From positions 87,709 through 116,477 of the forward strand of contig NW_019776089.1 of NCBI RefSeq assembly GCF_001039355.2: 28,769 nucleotides of DNA, written 5' to 3'. The notes under the pieces were generated by a model. That model was not told where the DNA came from, ran no database searches, and saw only the letters and a program-made list of their open reading frames with translations. Below, one piece after another: positions 1 through 12,300 of this stretch. The number at the start of each line of letters is the position of its first letter. Position 1 is the first letter of the stretch. Both the position numbers and the translations under genes were made by a program. The stretch is from Lingula anatina. Lineage: Eukaryota; Brachiopoda; Lingulata; Lingulida; Lingulidae.

Positions 1-178
1 TTGTTAGGATATAATATATATGATACCATTCCTTTGGTAATTTTACTCATTGTTACAAATTTAAAAACCAAAGTAATGGTCTTACAGGTATTTCAGGGAG
101 AAGATAAATTGTATTTTACTGTTAATAATATATTCTAATTATCTAGAAGTTCTATGCATCAAAGGCCAATTCACTCAC

Positions 179-378
179 ATGTAAGGGATGCAGGGAGGCT
201 CAGTCTCTGCAAGGGCCTGCCTGTACGCTTTGAATGAGGACGAGCTATCAATCAGTTCACAAAATTCCTTCAGGGCATCCATGTTTTGTCGCTGCCATTC
301 CAGCCGTCTGATTGGAGCAGAATCCACAGCCGAGAGGAGGGCCAGGTAAGAGTTGAAGTTGTTATATTTTCTCAGATA
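179..378 (-). CDS. RAPGEF1: RAPGEF1 exon: core of the CDC25 RasGEF catalytic domain
   Basis: The exon encodes 66 codons plus two bases, starting YLRKYNNFNSYLALLSAVDS and including APIRRLEW, CELIDSSSSF and PPCIPY. This is the most conserved part of the RasGEF catalytic domain, around the helical hairpin that opens the Rap1 nucleotide site. The acceptor on the minus strand is a pyrimidine-rich cttttcag and the donor is GTGAGT right after TAC AT, so the next exon must supply the third base of an Ile/Met codon (vertebrates have Leu here). The exon closing the catalytic domain and the C-terminal tail lies outside the window to the left. Identity is clear from near-residue-by-residue agreement with C3G. 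Confidence 0.95.
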
Positions 379-3300
379 CTGAAAAGATATCAAACATTTT
401 TAATATTGACAGAAGTCACATCTATCTTCTCCATTTTTAATGTTTAAACATTCCATTTCTATCTCTTAGTCTACATCCAAGATTGGGAAAGTCACTTCAT
501 GTTCAAACTGTATAATTAACATTCTTAGACTACTTATATCCTACAAATAATAATGGCCTCCAAGCCTCTCTAGATTATTTTTATCTGTATCTTGATCTAC
601 TTCTTTATTTTCCTAATTTATCAACAATAATGAGAGAATATGGCTTTTGATTACATGCATTTTTCTCATTTCTGAAATTCTTTCAAAATACTCTAAAATA
701 TAATTCTCCCTTACCTTCATAATTTTGATGAACTTGATAAAATATCTCTCTCTCTCTCTGGGGTCCTCCTGTTTCAGTATCAGAGACCTACACCAGTATG
801 ACATCTTGTTGAAATGTTCTGTGAACTCCGTAAGATTGGGACAACTTTCCTCAGACTGCTCTCTGGACCATCTTAACATCTCTGGGATCTGAAGAGAGGG
901 AGGTAACAGAATAATAATAATTCTTTTTAAAGTTGCACTTCACATGTGCCTTACATAAAACCATACAGAGATAAAGAACTTCAGATCCGAATAAAAAGTT
1001 GATGTTATCATAATAGCACATTTTACATCCTATAAAAATGTTTCACAAATAAAAACATTTCAGTCCCAGATAGAGAACACTATAGTATTCTATAACACAA
1101 AGCCATCTGGGTTGGTTAGCACTACCATATAGCCTGTTCTTAGGCTTCTTCTGGATAACACTGCACAGTCAGGTTAAAATTCTTCTTGCGCATTTAATAA
1201 AATAGAATCCTTTACTGTATTTAATCACTGCTATGTCTTCACCCCCCGCTCCCATCTCCACCCCTAGCCACTGCCTCTCCAAAGGTACCAGTACCCCTAC
1301 CTCTATCCTCTGGAAGAGCTCTGCATCCATCAGTGTCATCTGCTCTGCTATGTCTTGTGACTTGAACAGGGTCAGGTGCATGGGTCTGAAGAAATTACAT
1401 AAATCACTGGGTAAAAAATATCTATAATAAAAAAAGAGCCTTTTCCTCTTAAGGGAAGTAGTAACTTTATCAATACAAAACACCAAAAATGTTTTCAGGA
1501 AGTTTACACCCTATGCCTATAATATGTGACTTAAAATCTCATAATCTTGATGGAGGAAATCTTATGACAAATTTGATGAAAATCATAATTGCTCTTTGGC
1601 GTGTTACTGTGAGCAAGGAATATACTGAAACATGTCAATATTTTGTTTCAGGTTTGAATAATGTTTATTGTAATTATATTCCTGAACATTTAATACACTT
1701 CTCAAAGGCAATATTAAATCAGATAAAATCCAAGTTAATTTTTTACTCGATAATGTAGATATTACCTTGAAGTTAGACTATGCGACGTCAGTGATGACAT
1801 GTGATGTGTTATCTGATGCAGTTTTCTGGTCTCCACCTTCTCAAGAGCCTTCTTCCTCAGAATACGTGCCAGCATGAGTTCCCCGTCACACAGGAGCTGA
1901 CAGACCTGGTCCAGCAGTGTCTGGATGCACTGCTCATTTAGCTCACTACCACTGGAAGTCAAATGAGTTTTAAAATAATGTCCCCAAACAGAACTCTGAC
2001 ACCTATTCTGTGGATATTGATATCAAAACTTTCTCTTGCAAAGGTGAAGAAAAGAAGCTATTTAAAGAAACAAAACAGACCTTTTCATTAGAATTAAGCA
2101 GAGATTTCATATATCTACTGTTGGGAACTTTTAGGACGTGATATTTTATAATGCTGGATAACATAAGTTGTATATTTTCGTCACATTCATAACTGAATAC
2201 AAACTCACCATAACTCATCTACTACTCTGACTAGAAGTGAAAACGCGTTCCTTGAAAGACGTTTCTTTCCTGTATCTGACATATTGGCAAACTTCTGGTA
2301 TCTATAGAGCAGCTTGTTGATGAGATCATCAGGAGAGATAAAAGTTCTGTAGGTGGTAAGGAATGCTTCTTGATACATAAAATCTGAAAAATGAAGCAGA
2401 CGTCCATTTGTAACCACATTAGCAACTTGTTGTCTGTGACTCTTGTTTCACTAGATAAGACAGTTTTCAGAAAACAAGCCTTTGCCTACTATTTGCTTTT
2501 CCTACTACTTATTTTGCTTCTGTTATGTTTTATCAAAATGAAAATAAAGATTCTTATTCTACAATAATTTCTTTTCAAAAATATGCCTTTTCTTTTCTGT
2601 TTGAAAAAAATCTAAATTAGGATTCAAATATAGGCATTATTACTATGATAATAAAGTAGAAATCAAAAGCCAAAACATTGAATGCTTTTAAACCAGCTTG
2701 TAGCAATTTCTTTTAATATCACTGAGGCGTGCAGGTTTAAGCAAATTTCAAAATTCAGCAAGTCTTGTTTGGATCTATGTCAAATTCAATCCAAGTCTCT
2801 GACTTTTAACAAATCATTTTTAGAATCAATAGTTTCTGTATTGTTCTCATCTGTGAAATAGGCTAGAGAGTGTGCTATCTTGGATATGACAAAATACAGA
2901 TAAATGTGAATCTTTCTGAGAAAAAAATCAAAATAGGGTAAATGATTATTTTATGGTAATTAGTTCTTTGTATGCCCCTAGAACAGAAAATTTAGGTAAC
3001 GTGAATAAAAACAATCGAATCAAAGGTGTGTTTTATTAGTAAACACATTTAATTTCAAATTGTTCAAATTGATGGGATAAACATTGAGAGAAATTATCAA
3101 TGGTTGACAGTTGTGGACAATTATGTCATTTAATAGGGAATTATCATTGCCATTATTTTTTGAGACATGATAGAGTGTCTCTCACAGAAACATTTTATTT
3201 GAGGTTGTATGAACAGAAAGATCAATGATCCATCATGCTTGGTAATAATATAAGTAAAACACATACAGCAGAACTTCCACAATCACCCTGTTTTTTTTTT

Positions 3301-6300
3301 AGAGCCTAACTGAGACCATATTATTAACAAAAATGTATTCAGGATCTTCTGATTATATTTCTAATAGAGAAAAGTTCTCTGTTAGGCTTCGGAACTCAGG
3401 GTGATTGCAATGTACTCAATCAAAATAATACCACCATTATGTCAAACATTCAGACAGATCATTTTCTCAACCTAGCCACAAATCAATGCAGATATTATAT
3501 GGAATGATAGAGGGGAAGTCAGGGCTTGACACTAACTTTTCTCGATACTGGCCCGATATATCGCTAAATATTGCAAGGATGATTTGACACATGACATTTC
3601 ACTTGCTCTTTGGGCCAGTGACCCCATCGATTCAATGGCCCTAGTTTGGTTTTCAGTGGCCCAGGGCCAGTAGGCCACCCTTAATGTCAAGCCTTGGAAG
3701 TTTGGGAGGATTTTAAGATAATTAGATGTCATGGTCTATGTCATGATCTCCATGGTTACCCTGTCTGCATGCTATAAAGAACAGCGTACATTTTATATCC
3801 ATACTATATGGGTCACTCCACAGTATTTTTCCTTCTACATCATGTACCTTATGTAAACAGTTTCTATCTCTTCTTATCTCATAAAATTGGAATGAAATAT
3901 ACTATTTCCCTGAACTTAAAGGTGGGAAATACAGCAAACAAAAGTTATGGGCAGGTGGGTGAGGGGAAGGGGGGGGGGAAGGAGGAGAAAAAATACTGTG
4001 GAATGATTCATACGATGTTGAGACTAGGTTTAAACATAACTCTTTTGGGAATTAGACCCCTGGGGTTTTAAATGTTCATTTTTTTATCATAACACTAAAC
4101 ACAGTCAATTCCACCATGCACCACCTCATAACATAAACAACAAATACTCAGTCTTCATTATTTAAGTTTCAACACACTGTCAGATGGATTTTACAATGAG
4201 AAAAAACACCAAGCCACCATCAAAGCAGGCAACTTTCCCTTGCAGAGTCATATCAATTAATTTTTATGGATCAAAAACAGTTTTGATAATGTTGTAATTG
4301 TAATTTATTTGGAATTAAGTTAATTCTTAAAATGCTTTAAATATAATTTTTTTTTTCTTGTAAAACACAAGTCTTGTAATACAATCTGCATGCAGCCAAG
4401 AGTCCATCATATGCATTTCAATTTTCTGTTTTACACCATACATCTCCCAAACATTTCAAACACAGCAAATGGAACTGAATACATCCAACTAACACTTCTA
4501 CACAACAAAAACAAAACTTAACCATATGCTTTTAAACATTGAAATATCAACCAAATACATTGAATGACCACTTATGAGCAGCAAATGGCTACCTGTGCAC
4601 AATGAGGCAGCTGCACTTTTACAACTGGAACTAGCTAGTTTTACTCAAGAAGCATCAAAACTGTCTAACATGGAACACTACATGATAAGGAGATATTAGT
4701 AGATGAATCAAAGGAGGGATATTGTGTTAGATGTGACAATTGTTTTGGGTGTGACAATAGCATTGGGTGTGACATCCATTGCGTAGAATTTATACCTGGG
4801 TCATCGTCACATTCTATCCCACTCTCTGGAAAAGACAATACACAAGTGGCACAGAGTTAGTACATGGTGACACAGTGGCAAAGTGACACGTGACAGACAC
4901 AACATGCTGGGGAAGCCAAGTATTTATGCTACTATCCTTATTTACACATATGAACAGTGACTAATCATAATATAATCACTGTATCAAAGCTTAAGAAAAA
5001 GGTTTCAGTATTTGTTTCTATTACTACCAAAAGCATATAGTTGTAAGCAACATTTGCTGCTACTTAGCTTATCAGACTTCTCAAAGTAGGAATTATAGAT
5101 GAATTCAGTGTAAATAAAATATGTAATAAAAATATCTCAAAACAAATTAGTGCATTTTTTGTCCATTTGATATCACATCAAAGTACAATTTCCACATTTT
5201 TATTCTAAAAAAAATGTTGAAATCTCTGTACATTTCTTATGTGTTGTGAGTAAAATAAGCAGACAAAAATGGAAAACTTTCTTTTTTCCATCTTTGCTGA
5301 GAACATGTGCAGTAGTAAAGTTAGAATTGCTATCAGCAAAAGTAAACTACATTTTACAACTAGATTCAGGCAGTCTCATTTAAACAGGTTTGTGACAAAA
5401 TTCATAACTATCTAAATAAACAACTACTGCTGAATTTTTGTCAGTAACACCAGCTTCAGTTGTTTTAAATTAGCTATTAGTATTGTTATACTACATAAAA
5501 GGTCTGAAACACAACAATGTTAGTAACTGTTTATTCTACACACAACTTTACTGCGCTGTGTACATAACGATTTTCCACTGACAGCTTTAATCAAATCAAT
5601 CAAAATCCACTCTTCTCAGTTATCTTCAAACTGGCAATTATTCAACATTATCAAACAACATGAATAAATACCCCTTCCCCCCAAATTATGTTAGTAATTT
5701 TTTTTAACTCAAAAGTTTTGAAAAGAAAGTTGGTTTCATACAAAAAAGTGATAATTTTTTTGTGATTTCAAAAATGTCAGAAGTATATTTTTGTGACTTG
5801 AAAATTCAAGAAAAAGTGAAGTGTTTGAAAATGTTCAGTAAATACCGTATTACCCATCACAGCCATAAACAGATACCCATATTAACCCCTATTGTAGTTG
5901 CTAATCACAGTTTATGTCCAGTCACCTACCATGTTTGCCTGCAGCCGTAGCATGAACAACCAAAGCATCTACCGATCCTCCACGGATTTCAGGACCAGAT
6001 TCACCCTGCGATCAATAACAACATGCTATAAGTTCTCCCTGGATTATTTTTCTATTTTTGTAATTCATTTAGGTATAATTTAGTTAGCTATTATTTAACC
6101 ATAAAATTTTGTCTTTCCCCCAACATTTGATAACTATATTTTATTTTCTCTAGTTTTAACTGGTAAAAAAATCTCATGATATTAATAATGGAAAAATGCT
6201 TACAGACAAGCATGTATTACTATTTCTGCAATCATAATAAAAATGCATTTTCATAATCTTCTTAAATATTTAATAATATAATAATACACTATATGCAGCA

Positions 6301-9300
6301 GATGGGGGTTGGGGTGAGAGGGTGGACAGAGGGGGTGGTGGGGGTGGTACAACTGTGACATATTGTAATTGCAATATCAATGAAAACAGCCCAGGTGTGG
6401 GTGACTGAAGATACAGACTGTCATTTTAAGCAAACAATGTTGTATTTTAGTATCAGAACTTCACCTTTTTCTTCCTAACCAGCTGGTCAGAGACATCCAC
6501 ATCATCAAGGGGGTTTAGTTCTGCAAAGTCCGAGTCTGTGTCTTTCTCTGGTGTGGATGACTCAGGCTCTTTGGTTTTTGGTGGGAGTAAAAATTTAGCT
6601 GGCTCTGACTCACTGGAAGAATTGTATATACATACATGTAGTATTCATGATCAAAAAATAAATAAATGTGAGTAAAATTGGTATTTATATTTGACCTCAT
6701 TTGTGTATTTCTCTTTATTGCATTTTGTTATATCACTTCTATTTTCTCCCTCTTTCAATATTTTATTAATCACTGATAATGTATTTTAAATTAACAGGCT
6801 CAATCTATTATACTAAGCAAGACAAAAACATGAACTTTTGAGTAACCTTTAAATTCTTCTTAATATTCTACATTTTTCTCAATTTAATTCAAATGCAGTT
6901 CTTGAAAATGTTTTGACTTACACAACTGTACTTGGAGGGCCTAAACTATCAGAACGAATACTATCAGATCTTAGACTATCAGACCTCAGACTATCAGATC
7001 TAAGGCTTTCAGTTCCCAAACTCGTAGTGTCATCAAAGGACCCTGTTGTGCTGACAGAGTCCATGAAAGAGGAAGTGTCAGACGTCCCCGAGTCGGTGGT
7101 GAAGGTTGTGTTATTTCTACCAGACTTCTGTCTCTAAAAATTAAAGGAGATAAATTTTTAGGTGGGATAAAATTAAATTCAGTTTTTTTACCAGAGGAAA
7201 TCATTCCAATGAGATCATGGTAACTCCTGACACTATAAATAACTAAATGAAGAAATTAACAAAAAATTATAATACATTTATAAGAATAAAGAAAAACATG
7301 GACGATAACAACAACAACAACAAAAATACAAAAAAAAAAAATGTTGAAATTGCTGAAATTTTCAATTTGTATTCCTCTAACCTTTCTTACCAAGGTTCGT
7401 AGTTTGGGTGGGAGGGCTGGTACATGGAGACTGAGCAGGTCGTCAACCGAGGCTCCACTGCCAATTGAGAAAAGATCCGACTCCGGCCGCGTCAGGTCAG
7501 ATATCAGGCTCATGGTATGAGAGCGAGGGTGAAACAGCTCCATCTGGTGTTGATACCACTGACTCTGGTAGTAGTTCTCGGAGTGTACAGAGTGCCGTGT
7601 GAAGTCATGGTGGGATGTAGGGTGGGAATAGTTGCCAAACATCTGCATGTACGCCTCAACTGCAAGGTTCATTTGGGAATTGAATAAAGATTTATAATAA
7701 TTTTGCTTATTATTGACAGAATATGCTTACAATTTGGCATTTTAAATGCTGAAGACTTTTATCAATGACATCTAATGTGGATCAAGTCATATCAACTGAT
7801 GTCTTTTCGGCAATCTTTTTTTTTCTTTTTTGTATATATTATCAATACATACCTTGCTATATGGATACAGACAGAATATGCAGCTTAAGAGCATAAATGT
7901 AATTTGAACATAATCAATGATGTCAACTGGTTACCACACTATTCACAGTAAGTTACTATCTGCAAGAAAACTTAGTACTCACCATGTCTTTTCTTTGGCG
8001 GAAGTGGTGGGGGTTTTTGTAAACTTTGAGAACTCTCTGTGCTGGAAAGGGTCCCTATGGAAGATGTCTCTGTACTAGAGAAGGACCCTTGTGATGTGGT
8101 GAATTGAGCAGATTTGGAGTACATTGCCTTTTGCTGAAAACTAGTGTAAGAAGCAGTGCTCTGGGATGTCTTCATTTGAGCTACCCCTGTAGCAGACGAT
8201 ACTGCAGTAACTGTAGATGTCACTACTGGAACCAAGACAGTCCCTGGATCTACATTGTCATAATCTGATGGATATCTCGTCCTGGTTGCTGAAGCACTGT
8301 TTCTCTTTTCTGGAAGAGGAGGGGGTTGTTCTATCCCAGTAGTTAGAGACTGAATTTTTTTCGTTAATTCATTTATATCGTCAATACCTCCTCCTCCTGA
8401 AGTTGTACTAGTAGAGCTTGACCAAGATGCTGTGTGATGAATGAAATGTGCCTGTGTAAATCCTTCCATTAGGTTTTCCTCAGATTTACTACTGTCTAAC
8501 AAATCCTCTCGCGACTGATTCAAACCAGATCCTACACTACTTGCTGGTGAAGTACTAAGCGGAGACAAAAATGGAGGACTCAGATTTAAAGAGTCAAGAG
8601 TAGTTGTGCTTGTTGTGCCCCCAAAAATACTGCTATGTGGAGAACGGTGTGAGATAGGCGTAGATGAAGATCCCCCTTGTGACGGGTTATACTCCATTAC
8701 ATTTGAATTTGAGCGCTTCTTTCTTGGAAGAGGAGGAGGGGTCTCCCCTTCTGTTTCAGGGGAGTCCATACTGTGTGCTGAACTACAAATGAAAAAATAA
8801 TGATAGAAAATAAGTAAATAAATATACACATATAAACAATTTCAATAAATCAAATGATATTCAATGTAAATTGACAACAGCTGAAGAAAAATAATCATAA
8901 ACCTTCCATTGAGGTCTTTATTCACTTTTATGAGACTCCATCATAAAATGAAGCACTTTCACATTTTGTACGTTCTGTTCAAAAGCTGATAACATTTGCC
9001 TAAATCTGATTATCCGGTGGTCAAATTACCATGGACTTAATTTGTGTCTATAAAAAAAAATATATATGAAACTAGGTCTGCAATATCTAAATTTCAGCAG
9101 GCCAGCTTGCAATACCTCCAGAATTTTCCACCAAGTCTGTGATCTAATCATGATCAGTAACCTCATATTTCCTACCTTCTATTCATCAGTGGAGAAACTC
9201 TGTTTTCAGGAAGCGGTGGTTTTGGAGGCGGTGCCCCTGGAAGAAGTGTGTTGTTGTTTCCATAGATGTCTGAGTCTTTAAAACCAAAGTTGTTATCGTA

Positions 9301-12300
9301 ATCTCCCATGTTAGTCTGTTCTAGAATTTCTCTTTCCCTTGGAGTGAGTGGGATGTCTGGGAGAGAGGTTCTACCTGGGCTGTGAAAGAGAAAAATGTAA
9401 CACTTGAAACGTTGAAAGAATATTTATAAACTAGAGGATCAGAGAGGCGATACCGCCTCCGAATATTGTACCACCAGCTGGAGCAAGCGCATTCGTATAG
9501 ACCCCCACATACACAAAATAAGGAACACAGCCACCAGTCTTGTGCTTGACAAGCTGTAAAAATGCAATCAACAAGAATTTTCAAAATATGCAAAAAAAAA
9601 AAATATATATATATATAACTAAAAATGGTACAATCAAAGTTAAGTTCATCGTAAGGTAGGTCAAAGGTCAATTCCAAGGTCACAGTAAATTGCCAGTATA
9701 TGACTTCCTATTCAACTTCAATAGTAACTATGGGCCTATCTCTGCCAGGTTTGGAGTTAAAAGAGAAAGAAATTAGCAGAGTTCAGTTCATGATAATAAG
9801 TAGGTCAAAGGTCAATTTCAAGGTCACACTTAGATTGCCAGTATATGACTTCGTATTCACGTTCAATAGAGACTATGGACCTATCTCTGCCAGTTTTGGA
9901 GATAAAAGGGAANAGGGGAGATAATTAGCATTTAATTTTGCCATTTTTGGACAAGGGTGCATTGCAATGAGTGCCACACCTAGACCCCAATACCTACAAA
10001 GCCCAAATTTTACGTGGAACGAGTTGAGATTATACGTGACCTAAATCCAAGAGATGGGTATGGAGGCCCTTACCGTCTAGGAGGAGAAGCGGTAACGGTG
10101 ACTTGGCGGCGGAGCCGCAGGAGCCGGCGGAGCCGCAGGAGCCGGCGGAACATACGGGTCGGGACTAAAACCATGTGTACCGCCAGCGCCTACGCTGGTT
10201 GTACATAAGAACCATTGTTCTTGGTATGAAGGCATTGTCTCAAATGAAAATTATAGCAAGAAAGAAAAAATAATAGTTTTTCAACTTAAGTTACTATTTA
10301 CAAGAACATTATGCTTTAGTTCAAGAGATTTCAAATACCTTTCTATTCCCGAAAAACATTGAAACAAATGTCAACAAATATTCCAAATACTAAAATGTAC
10401 CTTTCAGGGTTACTAGTAGAAGAACCTCTGGATCCTGCAGACTTTGGAAGAGATAAGTACGACTTGTTTTGGAGCTTGTCAGATGAAATCTGAACCCACT
10501 CCTGAAAAAGAAAAAAGGATAAAACATCTGTAACTGCCATTTTCACACAGCAAATCAAATGCAACAATATTTTCTTATTCACTAAGCAACTTAACAAAGA
10601 TACTTTGGAACTTAGTACAGAAAACAATGCCAAATGATCCTTAGTTGCAATTACCATTAATCCTTGAAATACTTGCTCATTGATCTCTGCTGATTACAAA
10701 AATACCCCACCCTCAAACCAATTAAATACTCCAAAAATATGAAAAAAAAAAAAAAAAAAAATGAAAACAAAACAGTGACTTTCTAATTTGAGTACATTTT
10801 TGAAAAGGGCACAATTAGCAAAGACAAATACACCACCTACATGGATGACTCTGATCAACATTTTAATTTTGTATAAATAAATAAATAAAATATATAAATA
10901 AATAAACAAATTATGTAATTAATTAATTACAAGTCTACCTTCAGTGCATCACTGACAGCTTTGATGATTTCAGCAGCGCCATCTTTATTCAGCGGCTGTT
11001 CCTCATTGAGGATGAAGGTGTCTGCCCACTTGACCAGTTGTGCCAGCTTCTGGTATACTTTGTTCTGACTGGACAAAAGGACAGAACTAGAAGAAAAACA
11101 AAATTATCTTATTGAAACATTATAAACAAACAAATGCAAACAAAAAAATTCTAATGCAAGAGGACAAGCTGATGCATAACACTTTCCGACTGTAACTTAA
11201 AACATCAGAAAATATCTTTACAAGTCTTACCCTTCAGAATGCCAAACCCAAACTAACAGTATGCAACTCTCGACTGAATTTAAAGCCTTAAATGTTACGT
11301 ATAAATGGTGCTACAGAATACTTAAATTACTTAAAACTAGTTTATTTAGGATGCCTCGCCAAACAAATGGACATAAATCTGTGAGCTGTACACAGCTGCA
11401 ATACTGAGTCACATTGGCAAGGGAAACCTGTTGTTAAGATTTTCCCTGTGCCAAATTGTAAAATGATCCCAAATGTTATTAAGTGATTTTCAATCCAATG
11501 ACATTTATTTAGCCAGATATACACCCCCTGTCAGCCATACCTGTTATGAAACACAATATATTCAACATCTTATTTTATTATGAGTTTAGGGTACAATGTC
11601 CAAGTCATTGCATGGGTAAAAACTGAGAATCAAAAATTTGATTTCATTTGAAAGGAAAACCTTCAGGTCATGAATTCTAGAGGTAATACCAAATTATAGC
11701 AAAAAAAAAAAAAAAAAAAAAAAAAAACTTATTAAAAATGGAAAAAAGTTATAAATGACTGATGTTTCCTTAATTATACCTAAGCATGGTAACAGTACAA
11801 ATCAGCTCATACTGTGACTCTGATAAACAGCAGTGTGGAACTGAGTCATGGCAATTATCTGGCTCTAGTTAGATTGTAAAATGTCCAAAATATGATAGTC
11901 CTAGGAATAGAAGTCCAGATACCATATATAAATATAGGTATTGGGGTTGGTATATGGGACTATTGTCAGCTGTACAAAATAAAGGAAAATGGGCAATGGT
12001 TCAAACTTCCTATTGGTCCTGTCATACAAAAAAGTCTGAGGAGCACTTGAAACCAAAACTTCACATTTGTACACAAATAATTCAAACAAGGTTTACTGAA
12101 TCACAGACCATTGTATTTTATCAGCGGGCATCACAGAGCAATGAATTTTATCAGCACACATCATTTTGTGTTATCTCAAAATGGCTCTGTCCCCGAACAC
12201 CTGCAGAAAAGTGCCACATTGAAATTTCAGAGTGTAAACATCTCTGAATTTGCTGTTACATGAGGAAACCATTATTGTAACTTTCAGTGCATAACACAGC

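Larger units (their letters stand above)
2384..4795 (-). other. Long AT-rich intron inside the REM-coding region
   Basis: About 2.4 kb. It contains an inverted-terminal repeat element (3523-3693), a G-rich run on the + strand near 3961-3985, T/A homopolymer tracts, and otherwise featureless AT-rich sequence. I found no coding exon apart from the microexon at its upstream border. Confidence 0.75.
9380..10400 (-). other. Intron made largely of repeat-like sequence
   Basis: About 1 kb of mixed composition. GC-rich blocks (9440-9550, 9940-10200) flank a 144-bp tandem duplication (9657-9912). Words such as tagaccccaa/tagaccccca recur in both GC-rich blocks, suggesting related insertions. An ambiguous base is at 9913. 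It is clearly unlike the AT-rich neighbouring introns. Confidence 0.6.

Noticed and set aside
9321-9683. Minus-strand 120-codon frame
   Set aside because: Wrong phase over the real exon and mostly intron and repeat; it stops inside the exon.
10160-10215. Helitron-type 3' end (CCAGCG...CGCTGG hairpin)
   Set aside because: The short hairpin is present, but no CTRR terminus or TC start was found.
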